64,000 nucleotides of DNA, taken from Rhizophagus irregularis (lineage: Eukaryota; Glomeromycota; Glomeromycetes; Glomerales; Glomeraceae). The position numbers were made by a program, and so were the translations under genes. The notes beneath the pieces are model-generated. The model did not search any database and was not told the origin of the DNA. It worked only from the letters and a program-made list of their open reading frames with translations. The stretch lies in NCBI RefSeq assembly GCF_026210795.1, contig NC_089435.1, positions 3,906,001-3,970,000 on the forward strand, in the 5' to 3' direction. Shown here one piece after another: positions 10,043 through 22,251 of this stretch. Each line of letters starts with the position of its first letter. Position 1 is the first letter of the stretch.

Positions 10043-12341
10043 CAGTTGGCTCGCGTTATAACGAATTTGGTGTCCATGCTGATCTGACCTTCGTTATGGA
10101 AAAATTCGGTAACACTATAACGGATTTTTTTGACATCCATATAGCAAAATTCGGAATATTGTATACCGAATTTTTATTAAAAATTCGTTAAATATTTTAA
10201 AGTAAATTTATGTAAATAAATGTAAATTATAATATATTTATATTATTTATTATTAAATGTAATACAATTATTATATTATATATTGTAAACATTAATGAAA
10301 TTAAGAGATATTAATAAAATCATTAAGATTCGTTTGTCTCGCAGAAATAAAATGTTGTTTTAACGCTTCCTTCCTAAGTTTTTTAATGCATCTTATTTCT
10401 TCTTTTTTCATATCAAATTTATCCTCTTGTTGCTCTAAATACAAAATCACCTTATCATAATGTTCAATGGCCTCGCTATGATTAATGGATGGTAAAGGAT
10501 CAGAATTTAGTTCTTCTACCTCTTGTTCATGATTATTGGGAAGAACTACTTTCAAAATTTCTTCATTGGATATCATTTCTGCTGTAAGTTCAGATTCATC
10601 ACATTGAATAAATTCATCAGCAGTTAAAGGATTTTCAAGATTAAGTTTATCAATTAAATCTTGAACTTCTTTCAGCTCATTTGTATGTGTTAGAAGAACT
10701 TGTGTTTCAGCACAGAAATCCATATCAATTTCACTTTCATTATCTTTAGGTAAAATATCTGCTTTTAACCAGCAATTTTCAATAGTAGATTGAGTAACAT
10801 TATTCCATGCGCGTGCGACATATTTGATGCACTTTTTGATATTAATTTCAACAGGGTTAATGCCAAATTCATTATAATTATCAAAGGCTTTAACCCGATT
10901 TCGCAATAATAATTTTCGGTATTGTGCCTGAAATAAAATTAAATTTTTTATAGTTAATAAAAGGATTTGAAATTACTAAAATATAAGGTGTAGATTTGAA
11001 GTTAAAGTATGAATTCAACTACCTTGAAACTGTTAATGATCCCTTGATCACATGGCTGGAGGTGTGAAGTGGTATTTGGAGGAAGGAATTCAATTTTAAT
11101 ATTAGTTAATTTTGTATTTTCATTGAGAGAATGAGTTGGTGCATTATCAACAAGAAGAATGATATTTCAGTTCTGTGCTCTCATTTGAGCATCAAGCCTT
11201 TTAAGATATGCATTCCAGATCGATACTTGCATCCAACTTTTTGAATTCCAATAATAATTTACTGGAAGAGTAGTTTTGTTAATATTTTTTAGAGCCCAGG
11301 GATTTTCATATTTGTGTATGAATAAGGGGCGCAACTTTTCAGTCCCAGTTGCGTTACAAGTAAATAAGACCATTATACGATCCTTAGATTGTTTCGTTCC
11401 AGCCACAAGACCATTAGATATGGTGTGATTAGGTCGCATTTTCCAAAAAAGACCTGTCTCATCACAGTTAAAAATATCATTGGGATCATAATTTTTTAGA
11501 ATTTGGCAAAGATTTTCACGCATTGTGTCAAGTTCTGCAAGTGGTGCACTTGCCGCTTCTCCATGCATATTATATTGTTTAAGATTATGCCGTTTTTTAA
11601 ATTTGTCGATCCATCCATCTGATCCCTTGAATTTTTCTTCATTACACAAAAAAGCAAATTCTAAGGCTTTGATTGAAAGAATATCATCACTGATAATAAG
11701 ACCAGCCTGGAGTGCATTTTCCACCCAAAGAGCTAAAGCCTCTTCAATAACAATAAAAGGGAGTTTTCTTTCTCGTCTCAAACCAGCTTGATATGAATAA
11801 AGATCCACAGCAAGCCAACGGTCTTTTGTCTTTAGAATATCACAAATCATCCCTTCACTAACGTCATACTCTTTGGCTAGGTCTTTGTTTTTTAAGAAAG
11901 GTGAAGATTTTTTTTTTAAGCAAACTTCTTGTTTCTGTGCAGCAGTAAGAGACTTACGTTTTTTAGGGGCAGAAGTTTCCTTAGAAAGTTGTTTCTTGGA
12001 CAGGTTAATAGGCTTAGCTTTCGGCATTTCAAAAAAAAAGAATAGAAAATATGAAAACTAACACGAAATACGAGACGCGAACATCCCTTAAAAAAATACA
12101 TTTTGTGACAAATCTTCGTTATAATTAAAAAAAATTTCGGTATAAAAAAAATTCATTATAATGCGATTCATTTTATATATATAATTTATGCAGTTTTATT
12201 TCGTTATACGTTATACAGCATTTTAATAGTAAAATTCGGTTTAGCGAAATTTTATTCATATGATAAAATCTGTACCACAATGAAAATTCGTTGTATTAAA
12301 TAATTCGTTAAATCGAAATTCGTTGTAACGCGAGCCGACTG
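10043..12341 (-). mobile_element. Pogo/Tigger-type DNA transposon, 2.3 kb
   Basis: Terminal inverted repeats begin CAGTTGGCTCGCGTTATAAC on the left and CAGTCGGCTCGCGTTACAAC (reverse complement) on the right, with TA on both sides (10041-10042 and 12342-12343). Multiple ATTCGTTATAAC-like motifs recur inside the ends (for example 10085-10200 and 12115-12325) and may be transposase-binding subterminal repeats. It encodes the two-exon transposase at 10301-12027. Confidence 0.9.
10301..12027 (-). pseudogene. CENP-B/pogo-like transposase, one in-frame stop
   Basis: Exon 1 is 12027-11023 and exon 2 is 10927-10301, separated by a 95-nt GTAGTT..TTTCAG intron in phase 0; together they would give about 543 residues. 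The N-terminal part has a basic tail and a psq-type helix-turn-helix (LTAAQKQEVCLKK..LAKEYDVSEGMICDILK). It is followed by a CENPB-type DNA-binding domain (ALALWVENALQAG..FKKRHNLKQYN) and a DDE domain with the first Asp in IFNCDETGLFWKM. A TGA at 11167-11169 precedes the second catalytic Asp block (ILLVDNAPTHSL). After the stop the frame continues with LPPNTTSHLQPCDQGII, so there is only one visible lesion, probably CGA to TGA. Exon 2 holds the acidic C-terminal tail. It is a young but dead copy unless the stop is read through. Confidence 0.85.
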
Positions 12342-12469
12342 TATTTCTATTTTTATTTAAGGAGTTGAATAAACAGGTTTTTAACTTGATTTTTTACTGG
12401 TTTTTGAAAAATTCAAAATATCAAATTTTCAAATTAAAAAATCATAGGGTGGTCTCAATCAGCTATAAA

Positions 12470-13540
12470 CTAATTTACATAATAAAGGTCTAAACCTTAT
12501 TATCGTCACCCTTATTTTTAAGAGCTATTGTTAAGAAATGTTTCTTATCCTTCTTCGTAGACTTATTACTATCCAAAACTTCATGCTCAGGATATTTTTA
12601 ATATTCAGTTTATGTACTTTCTTCAAGTTAGGAATAGAATGTCAACATCATTTCAACTCCTTACTTATATGTAAGAATACCTGTGGCGTATCTAAGGCCT
12701 TAAGTGTGGTCTCCCAATTCTCAAAATAAGCCACAAGTTTCCTTCTTCCTTTACTTGTTTGAATAATTTAAACAAGCTAGTACCACACTTCGTTAAAAAT
12801 TCAGTTGGTTTATGGTCAACCCACAAGGTAGCCATTGTCATTTCCTCCAGAATGTCATGAATAATGGCTTGGAACTTCTCTCGTTATTTTCTTACTTGAA
12901 GAGTCCAACTTGCAGGAAACCATCTTACAGGTATACCTTTTAGATCTGTTGTCAGCTTGATAGTATTACCCATAGTTTTAACTTTGCTAAAATTTTGGCA
13001 AATCCCAAATATATGGGATATTGTAGATTATAATATTTCAGACAATTTTGTTTATCATTTTGTGACTTTTTGGCTGATGTTTGTGCATCAGGTTTTGTGT
13101 TTATCAGCTGTAATATGCGCTTTTGATTTTTGTTTATCCTTTTAGGAATTTTCAGGTATCACAGTTTGATCAACAAGAGTCATTTCAACATCAGGCACTG
13201 GATTTGGTATTTTTAATCTAATTTATTGATCATCAGATCATCTTCATCAAATTTTTGGTAGAAGTGGACCAAAAAATTATCCCATGACCTGGACGAAATA
13301 TGAAAGAATAGTAGGTTATATATTCATCAGTTGAACTTGTGAGGTGAAGTTCGCAGGGTTGGCGACATTGCCAAACATCTCTATCAATAACTGGATTTTA
13401 TCCACAGCTTTTGACAGGTTTTTATTAAATAAGTTCTTGAGAAAACCATTCTCTATAAAACAACCTAAGTGTTGTGTAATATTTTCAAAGAAAATAACAT
13501 TACGAACTCTACAGCTGGTTCGTGTTGTATTCTTGTTCAA
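12470..13540 (-). pseudogene. ORF1 of LINE-like copy 3 (broken)
   Basis: The N terminus at 13540-13316 aligns with copy 1 (HLGCFIENGFLKNLFNKN..KIQLLIEMFG..NPANFTSQ). The RRM and C-terminal parts can be followed in several frames down to the TAG at 12470-12472. The TAA after VRK near 12885-12890 is at the same place as in copies 1 and 4. Confidence 0.6.
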
Positions 13541-13610
13541 AAATTTATTATGCAGAAATTTTCATAAAAAATGTGTTTAGGAAAGAGTTTTTTTTGTCAT
13601 TTTAAATAAT

Positions 13611-15250
13611 ACAAAACTATACATTTCTATTTATATATACCAATTAGTCACAAATCAGTTACCTATCAGTGATCTATTAGCCATTTATCATGCATATATC
13701 CAGTCAACATGTTAAATTCTGATTCTTCGCTGATTTTCATAATATCACAATAATAAATATTCATTCATAATCTTCCTCCTTCGTCCATTCAACTTACAGT
13801 TCCTATCCTAAAGAAAAAAAGAAAAGGAACATTAATAACATTTTTAATTTAAAAAACACTTTTTTATTCTACTTACTATCAGTCCTATTCCAAAATCCAG
13901 TAATCAATAGCTGTAAACAAGAGTCCCTAACCCAATTTAAAAAAATCTCTCACCCATTCAACTTACAGTTCATATTATTATCCAAGAAGCTGTATCTCTA
14001 AAGAAGGAAAAAAGTGAAACCTCCTCTTCCCATTTTACTTACTATTAGTCCATTCTGAAGTTCAGTATCCAATAACTGCAAACAAGAGTCTCTAAAGATA
14101 AAAAAAGAAAGGGAACATCAGTAAACATTTCTAATTTAAAAAAAATCTCCCCCACCCCTTCAGCTTACAGTTCATATTATTATTCAAGAAGCTATATCCT
14201 TGAAGAAAAAAAAAGGGGGAATGTTAATAACATTTTCAATTTAAACATTAACATTCTCAATTTTTAAAAAAACTCCCTTCTCACTTCCCATTCTACTACG
14301 TTTCTATGTCAGGTATCCAAGAGGTGAAGTGGTGAACTAGAAGACCTAAAGAGAAAAATAAGGTTAATGCAAAATTGGTATAATTAAACATGAAAGTATT
14401 AAAGCAAGATAAATGAATGCTTTACCTAGGACCAAGAAGATACACCCTCTAAAAAAAAGAAAAGGAATGTTAATAATATTCCAAAGGCAAAAAAAAAGTG
14501 AAAAATCCCACCTCCTAACTTACCTTTTAATTCAAGCCAAATATAGGACCTTAGGAAGGCATCTCTAAAAAAAAAGAAAGAGGAACGTTAATGGTGTTCC
14601 TAAGATGAAAGAACAAAGAAATTTCCACTTACTGTCTAAAATCAAAGCCATTCAAGCCATCTAAATTACATACCAAAGGGAAAATGTTTCTAAAAAAGAA
14701 AAGAATTATTTTTTTTTTTTATAATCAATGATCAGTTGGTGAGTTATGTGACTGATACTAAAGCTAATAGAAAAGTTTTGATATCAGTCATATGATCTGA
14801 TTTACTGATCATTGATCAATATTTTTTTTTATTTTTTTTATTGTTTAATGCAAATTAGTAAAAGGTAAGTTTATTTTATTTTTTTCTTTTATTTAGGAAT
14901 GTTACTAATGTTCCTTTCCATTTCTTTCTTTAAGTAAGAGCTCTTAAACAACCTGCTCTTGGAGATTAAAAAGTAAGTTAATGACTTAAAGGGAAAGTTT
15001 TTTTAATATATTGAAGAAACATACTAATGTTTCTTCTATTTCTTTTTTTTTTCTTTAGATTGCTGGACTATTTAAATGAACTGGATTTGGAATGTAAGTA
15101 ATAAGTAAGTGGGGAATTATTTTAATATTCAAGAAACATACTAGTATTTCTTTCTTTATTTTTTTAAATTCCTGAATGAACCCAGACTTGAAATGTAAGT
15201 AATGGAAAAGTAAAAGTCTTTATAGTATTGATATACAGTAAATAATTCAC
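13611..15250. repeat. Large inverted array of degenerate tandem repeats around a foldback core
   Basis: From 13.8 to 14.7 kb a unit of roughly 110-150 nt recurs at least five times, each with a CTTAC box, a CTCTAAAGAAAAAA run and GGAACATTAATAACATT. From 14.87 to 15.2 kb the same unit appears in reverse complement three times (GGAATGTTACTAATGTTCC, GAAACATACTAATGTTTC). Between the arms lies a foldback core (about 14722-14820: AATCAATGATCAGT...ACTGATCATTGATCA). No coding frame is present. The origin is unknown. Confidence 0.6.
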
Positions 15251-16637
15251 TTATTACAATTGGCTTACATGAAAATGAAGTTTCAATGTTATCATCCTCA
15301 ATTACATACAGAAAAGATAGAAAAATCAAGGCGAAAACAGAAGTAAAATAAAAGAAATATTCAATTGGAATTAATTCAAAGTAAGTACAGTATTTTTATT
15401 TTTATCTAATAAATTTTTTGTAATTATAATATTTCATTGAATTTAACTACCAGTTTTGGAACTGGAACTGATTTTTCAAACTAAAAATGTTAGCTAAAAG
15501 TTTAACCTGTATAAAAATTGAAACTGAACCAGAAATTCAGAGTTTTATTCCCAATATTGAAAAGAGTTATTATGTTTTTTATATGTAGGAAAAGTTATAG
15601 TAATATACTTCAAGTATTACAAATTTAATGATATTTCTTATATTTCATTGTGTGTTTGTTCAAGCTGGTAAATTCAAGTAAAGTTCAAGCATCTCAAAAC
15701 TTCTAAAGTTAGTTCTAAGTAAATCAATTAAAGCAAGTAGTGTAACCCTTACTAGTGGTGGCTTTTTAAACCTCTTAGCAATCTTGAAATCTGAAGAATT
15801 TATAAAATACTTTATAAGATTTTACAAGAACTGGAGTCTACTAGGAAAGTAACAGAGGTTTTAGAGGATCAAGAAAACCACATAATTAATGATCCTATAG
15901 ATATTGCATGACTGAAAAATACTAAGGATCTTCTAGTACTAGAAGGAAAGGTAAAATATAGAACATCATTTATCCAGAAAGGAGTTAGGACTAATAACAT
16001 TTCTGTTACTTTTGGTAAAAAATGTGTGAGGACTGAGGACTTTGTGGTTTTGATAAATATAAGTATTGGAAAATTGGATTAAGCAGAATGTGTCTTAAAA
16101 GGTGTATAACTATGATATCCATGAATTTTGTGAACACTTAACTTTTACTTGTAATGAAAAGAATGTCTTTATTCTAATCCATTTGTAGATATTAAACTCA
16201 ATTTTCTGTAAAAACCCCTATTCAAATTGTATGTAGAACACCTTAATTATTGGATAGATAAGCATGCCAATTTCTTTATTCTAAGCATTATTTTGGGCTA
16301 CCATAATTATAAATTTTACAACTTGTTATTCACTCATCTTTTACTTTATACAGGGTTGCATTTAATAATCCTGGTAAAAATAGTAGGACAGATTTGAATA
16401 GCCTCTCTGCCTTCTATTTCTTTATTTTTCTTTCTGATAGGTAAAGAGTTTGTTTTGTATATATAGGACAGATATAGGAATAGATATGAGAATCAAACCC
16501 CCTTAATGATATTTAAAAAGGCTCTTTGAGCCTTTTGCTAGCTGTCCTACTAGGATACTTCTCAAAGAGAAAAGGTAAATCCTGTAAGAGAGTCAAATTC
16601 TTGAAGTAAATGGCCTTCTATACAGTGATCCATAGTT
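15251..16637. other. Intergenic stretch with a possible coding relic
   Basis: A plus-strand segment near 15810-16080 reads LQELESTRKVTEVLEDQENHIINDP-like sequence with in-frame stops, suggesting a decayed gene of unknown identity. The rest is AT-rich without supportable features. Confidence 0.3.
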
Positions 16638-16645
16638 GGCCAGAT

Positions 16646-16889
16646 TAAGGTTGCTTGCCAAAACCTAGGGGTTTAGGCAAGATGGCATTTCACCAAAAAG
16701 TGAAATTCTGCCGAAACTATATTAAAGTTATATTAAAAAACTGGCGAAACTTTGGAGAAATGCGAAACTGCCGAAACTTATTATAAATGCCGAAACTGCC
16801 AAAACTCTGCCGAAACTATAATAAATCTATAGTAAATTTTTGACGAAACTAATCGTAGGATTTTGAAGAGGTTTAGACAAGCAACCTTA
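16646..16889. mobile_element. hAT-type MITE family C, copy 1, 244 bp
   Basis: The ends TAAGGTTGCTTG and CAAGCAACCTTA are flanked by the perfect 8-bp direct repeat GGCCAGAT (16638-16645 and 16890-16897). The interior is rich in repeated GCCGAAACT motifs. An equally long copy lies at 35864-36107. Confidence 0.9.
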
Positions 16890-17259
16890 GGCCAGATACT
16901 GAAAATGAGTGGGAAGAATATATGGTAAAGTTATTAAAATTTTTATTTTTATTTTTAATATATATAGGCAGAAACTGGAACAGTAAGCTGTCCTTTTTGC
17001 ATACAAGTATAGACTTGAACTCAGATTTAACATAACCCTTTACTCATCCTTTATCCATATTTTAGTAAAAATGGTTTAATATTTATAATTCCATCTCTAG
17101 CCACCTAAACATAGGGACTTTTGTCAGTTGTAATGGACTACAATGCATATAACCTAGTCCTAACAAAAAAATTTTTAAGTGGCCAAATTTTTATATTATG
17201 TAATACTTAACCCTGTTATTATACATAATTTTAGTCAGATTTACATAGTTAATACCATA

Positions 17260-19101
17260 CAGTTTCGAAATTAAGCAACCCCCGAAAATAAGCAACCCCC
17301 CAATAATAATAACCTCCGAAAATAAGCAACTCACGAATTTCTGTAATAAAAAATTAATAAATGTAATAAAAAATAATCAACATTGCTAAAATTAACTTAA
17401 CAATTCAAAATAAAAGATAATTTTATTATGTATTATAAATGAAAATTATTATAAACTACAGTAGTATTATGGTTATTCATTATTAATTCACTATCACTAT
17501 TCAATGATATCATTATCGGAACTTTCATTGTCAGTAATTTCATCATCAGTTCCATCTAAGGACGTTGAAATCCTACAAGTCTTGAAAGACTCAATAACTA
17601 TTTCATCTGAGATTCTGTCCCAAGCACGTTTGACCCATCCACAAACATCAGATAATCTAGCATGGCGAAAGTTACCTGATACAGTCATTCTGGAGCCACC
17701 TCCTGCCATCCAGATATGCCATTCCTTACGAAGATTGTCTTTAAATGGTTTATTAATGGATACATCAAGTGGTTGACATATGCTAGTTAAACCACCTGGA
17801 ATAACTGCTAGATCAATACCCTATCACAAAATTTGATTTTGACTGATTCTTCAAGATGTCCTCTAAAGGAATCGTATACCATCATTGTAGGAGCATTACT
17901 GATACCTATTTTTCCCAGATTATTATTAACATAATCAACATAATCGTTCATTGGTTCAGAATCCATCCATCCATTTTGTTGAAACCAAACAATGACACCA
18001 GAAGGAATCTGTTCACCATGTGGTAGCCGTTTCCCCTTAAAGATACAAATTGGTGGAAATTTTGTACCATCTATAGTATAAAAAAATAGAGTAAGAAATG
18101 TTAAAAGTAAATGATTGTAAAATGATCTTACCCGCGAAAACTGTCAAAACAACCGTGAAGCAGTTTTTTTCATTGCCAGTTCCGCGAATATGAATTGTTT
18201 TTTCGCCTCTGTTATCAATAGTAAAATTTCCTGTCATGTCAAACCAAACAGGGGTTTCGTCCATATTAAGAATATTGGACATCTCAAATAATTTTTCAGT
18301 TCTCAGACGAGTGACAAATTTTTGAAAGTTTTTCATCAGCTCATTCGTTTGTGATAGTAGCTTTTGTGAAACTTTAGTACGCCGCCGCCAAGATAAATTA
18401 TGTCTTTTCATAAATGCAGATATCCAACGGTTTGATGTTTTAAATTCATTTATTAAATTTCCATAAAGACTTATCATAGTAGGTTTTTTTAAAATGTCTA
18501 ACATCTTAACTCATGCAATTGCATATGTGACACCTAATCCCTGCTTCTTTTGCTCAATAATCCAATCGTATAGTTCCTTTTCAGCTTCTGGGTAAAAGCT
18601 TTTTTGACCAGAATCCACATGTTTGCTGTTTTGGTTTGTTTCATTTGCCCACTTTTCATTTGAATTAACCTAGCGACTAACCATACTCTTATCAAGTTCA
18701 AAATACTTTGATGCTTTAATTATTCCATTTTCTTTAGCATAAGCGACAACTTGTTTCTTTTGCTCAATAGAATATGAGTTGCGATGTCGTTTGACAGTTT
18801 TTTTATTAGCAACTCTTTTACTAACAACTCTATTTTGTCTTCTCTTTTTTTGTAGTGGCATATCGTGTGGAGAGTTTTAGGAAAAACAAGATCACGCGTG
18901 ACTAATTGATCACAATTAATTTATCGATCACAATATTGTATCACGTTATACAGATCATTTGATTATTTTGATTATTTAAATGATAACATTATTAGTTTAT
19001 TACAAAAAAAATGTTCGTTTTCTTTAGAATTTTTATAAAAAAAATATAACCCGAAATTAAGCAACTTTATAATAAAAAAAGGTTGCTTAATTTCGGAACT
19101 G
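17260..19101 (-). mobile_element. Second pogo-type DNA transposon, 1.84 kb
   Basis: Inverted ends CAGTTTCGAAATTAAGCAAC (left) and CAGTTCCGAAATTAAGCAAC (reverse complement of the right end) are flanked by TA (17258-17259 and 19102-19103). Several AATAAGCAACCCC-like motifs follow the left end. It encodes a broken CENP-B/pogo transposase on the minus strand. It is a different lineage from the element at 10043. Confidence 0.9.
17497..18861 (-). pseudogene. Pogo-like transposase, several lesions
   Basis: The start at 18861 gives a basic N terminus and an HTH (SIEQKKQVVAYAKENGI..YFELDKSMVSR). The frame is then stopped by TAG at 18670-18672 and by TGA at 18505-18507. It continues through a CENPB-type domain (SNRWISAFMKRHNLSWRRRTK) to the DDE block NILNMDETPVWFDM. 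A 61-nt intron (18071-18131, GTAAGA..TATAG) follows. The next exon has the second catalytic block (PTMMVYDSFRGHLEESVK) and a frameshift near 17820. After it the C-terminal part reads ICQPLDVSINKPFKDNLRKE and an acidic tail ending at 17497. There are therefore two nonsense changes and one frameshift. Confidence 0.8.
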
Positions 19102-19103
19102 TA

Positions 19104-21385
19104 TGGTAATTAAACATTTCATCTTTGAATTGTAGCTATAGTAATATCAAAATTTCAGTTAAAACCATCTTGTTTTTATTAAACCTTCAACTGGTTAATT
19201 GAGTTAGAGTAGTTTTGGTAATTTTCTTTAGCTGATGACATAATAATAATGAGATTGATCTTTTGAAATTACTAGGTATTTTGCTAGAAGAATCTTTAGT
19301 TGAGAGTTGCTTAGATGATTTCTTTAAATTAGAAAACTAAGGTGGTAAGTTAAATAACATTTATTAAAATTTTATGTAGTCTATCTGTCTGTGATCTACT
19401 TATAGAATAACAGCTTGGAACTTTTCTCATTTTTCTTTCACAGAGAATCCAACTTGTGGAAAAAACAAATAAGAATAAAGTAATCTTAATTCAAAGAGTT
19501 TTGTATTGGCTGTTAATATATTTTGCATATTTCAGGTATATAAATTATTATATCATAAACTTGATAATGGTGTAATTAAACAAAAAATTCAGCCAAAGGC
19601 GCAGTAAATTTTTGGCTAACAACGCCTAATCTTGAATATTTTATTGGTTTAACGTCTACTATTTTATATAAATTAAGTAATTTCATATATTAGCATGTAC
19701 TCTACAAGTTTTTTAATACCAATTTTTCATTTTTACAATTATTTTTTTTTCTTCACATATACATGAAGTTTATATTAGAAAACTAACATTTTTTGAGATT
19801 CTTTTAAAAGTATGGACAAGTATATAATTATAACAGCAAAAATACATGTAATTTTGCATGAGAAGAAAGGTCATGGTGTCCTTCTAATATTCCCTAAAAG
19901 GCCTTTGGTAAGCTCATTGTCCTATCTAAATGGTCACTGCTTATATACCATCTAGATGCATTCTTGTCCTGGTGGTTACTGCTATACCATCGGGAATGTA
20001 GTGAAATTTACTGCAAGGTTTCACTGCACTAGATAGTGTGCACAGATGGTAAAATCTCAAGTGCAATGTCTTAGTGGTAGTTTACCTTCAGTATTCGTGA
20101 GCTTACAGATATATTAGGTTCTAAGGTGAAGTTTAATTTCTCAGTGAATTTGACATACTGGTAGTGAACTTTGGGTGTCTAGATAGGTCACTTATAATAA
20201 AGGGGATCCAGTACTCTTAACAGCTTACTGTCCTGGTAGTCACTGCTATTACTACTGGAAGATTTACAACTGTGATGGCTGTTATGGTAATCATAACCTG
20301 TAAGGGGTTTTGAGTGTACTATGGAAGGATTTCTAGATGTTCACTTCATTAATTCTGCTACTACTGGATAATTCAGAAGATTATAACCTGAATTGTTTCT
20401 GCCTAGTGTAATATATAAGGAGTAGGGGGGATAACATTTCGCTCATTACCTAATAAGTGTGGGTCATTAATATTAACAGTCAACGTCAGTTTTGGTACTC
20501 ATACAACCACCTAAGTGGTTAAAGGCCTTTATCATGTTACCATACGTGCCTAGCCATGAAGATGATCCTAAAACATAAAAAAAAAATAATAATAATAATT
20601 TATAATAAAAAGAACTTGTATGATGATTTTATATAAATTATAAAACTTCTAATAGAATTAAGTATATAAAGTTATATTAAAAAGATTAACTACATTTTTT
20701 ACCTGTAGCCATTTTTTCAGTGGAAGTTTTTTTCACTTGAGCGGTTATAGAATACTTTTAATGCTGTTTAAGAACTTTTTAGTAATTCTTTCAAGATTCG
20801 AATGAATCTTTAACTTCTTGTTTTGGTGGAGTTACTTAACTTGAAATGGTTTTTACCAAAAATAAAAACTCTTACTGGATTAACAGTTATATACTAGCAG
20901 TTGGGCTTTAAACTTTGCACTAATGTAAAGTTTTCCCATTAGTTTTTTTATTTTTGGAAATGTTACAAAAGTTACTCCTTGAAGTCCAAGTTAAAGTAGA
21001 GGTGGTTCTTTTAAAAAGTGGGCTTTTTCTTTATTATCAATTGATATTTAAGATGTTAAAGTAATAGACAAAGGTTTAATATTTATTACCTTCTCTACTC
21101 AGTTTTTTCTCTAAAGGTTTTCTGAGATTATGACTTTTCTTTTTGTTTTTTGGTTTTTTTTTTTCTAGAATTTTAGCATTTTTACTTTTGGTTTTCTTTA
21201 GGAGGCTAAAAATACTAAAATGTTGATCATCTGGACTAAAGATTTAGTGTTACTTAATTTTTTTGGATTTATGTAGATCAGTCATTTTAAAGGAACTGAT
21301 AGGATTGATGGATTTTAGTTTTTAATTTTTACTAATTCAAATTAATCAGCAGAGGATTCATCAAAATTAAAAATATTAAATTACT
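19104..21385. other. Long stretch without an identifiable gene
   Basis: The sequence is AT-rich. Around 19920-20290 a GTCCTGGTAGTCACTGCTAT-like motif appears at least twice (19967 and 20230), hinting at an old repeat. A short (AAT)n run lies near 20588. No transposase or host gene was recognised. Confidence 0.4.
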
Positions 21386-21389
21386 TAAA

Positions 21390-21436
21390 GTGAAAGTTTT
21401 GGTTGAATCTGGTGTATCTACTTGCTGTATTACCAA
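21390..21436 (+). pseudogene. Possible retropepsin scrap of an LTR element
   Basis: The 16-codon string KVKVLVESGVSTCCIT resembles the active-site stretch of retroviral-type aspartic proteases, which usually read LVDSGAS. Here Asp is replaced by Glu and Ala by Val. It is cut by the MITE inserted at 21445, and no gag, reverse transcriptase or LTR was found nearby. The assignment is weak. Confidence 0.25.
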
Positions 21437-21444
21437 GGGGTAAG

Positions 21445-22067
21445 GAGCATAGCGGACATCCCTATTTTATCACAATACTGTTGTCGATCATTTGCCGATC
21501 ATTTATTCAATTATCACATAATATAAATACCGTTGCTAAAAAAATTTACATAATAATATATGCTTAAATTTCACAAATAACTTAAATTTAGTTTTAATTT
21601 ATTGTGTATTAAATTTCATTAGAAACTTTTTAGCTTTTATTATTATTTGGCATATATTTATTCATTTTACGAAATTATTCACTAATTATGTTACTAATAA
21701 AAAACCTGCATTATGAATCAGATCACTGCATTATTTTTTTTATAGATTCTACATAATATAAAGAATATTTGTGCAAATTCTTAAGTTTCGCACTCGCATA
21801 TTCATCTTCGCACTTTAATTTTTGTCTGATGATCGGCAATAATTAGTGAATTATCATAAACAAATAATATATTTATAATATTATTAAAAATTGTGCTAAT
21901 AATTATATAATTAAAATCATATAATAATTTAGTGTTTTTACTTAGATTCCATTATTTTTTTGCCACATTATTTGAAAAATATTTGTGATTTTGCAATAAG
22001 TTTTTAAAATCTGGAATTAGTGATCAGCAAATGATCGGCAAGGTGATATGAGCATATCCGCTATGCT
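21445..22067. mobile_element. hAT-type MITE family D, 623 bp
   Basis: The inverted ends (AGCATAGCGGA on the left, TCCGCTATGCT on the right) are flanked by the perfect 8-bp direct repeat GGGGTAAG (21437-21444 and 22068-22075). Internal GATCATTTGCCGATCATTT and its inverse lie near each end. There is no coding frame. Confidence 0.85.
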
Positions 22068-22251
22068 GGGGTAAGGGGGGATCCAACTGAAATGTCACAT
22101 AATATGATTTTAGGTTAACGTAACTGTCCATTTAAGGTTATGCTGATCACATTTATTATTATATCAAAAATTTATATCAAAGTTCAAAATTTTTTATGTT
22201 TAGCATTTTCAAAGAGTTGATGTATTACTGCAAGTGAGAACTATCTATATA

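Larger units (their letters stand above)
9914..12465. mobile_element. MITE family A, copy 3, carrying a pogo element
   Basis: The left end CAGCTGATTGCAAAATTGTA follows TA (9912-9913). The right end is CAATCAGCTA followed by TA (12466-12467). It inserted in the 3' UTR of LINE-like copy 3 just after the ORF1 stop (12470-12472) and was itself later hit by the pogo element 10043-12341 at an internal TA. Confidence 0.8.
9679..13595 (-). mobile_element. ORF1-only LINE-like retroelement, copy 3, split by nested insertions
   Basis: A minus-strand copy has its tail and 3' UTR at 9679-9911 and its ORF1 and 5' leader at 12468-13595. Family-A MITE 9914-12465 separates the two parts. Imperfect 15-bp flanking repeats, GTTACTTTAAATAAT (9664-9678) and GTCATTTTAAATAAT (13596-13610), differ only by C/T and mark the ends. 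Without the insertions the copy would be about 1.36 kb, shorter than copies 1 and 2 because of internal deletion. The 3' UTR is of the copy-2 subtype. Confidence 0.7.

Noticed and set aside
11525-12061. Plus-strand frames opposite the pogo transposase
   Set aside because: They are antisense shadows of the well-supported transposase frame on the minus strand.
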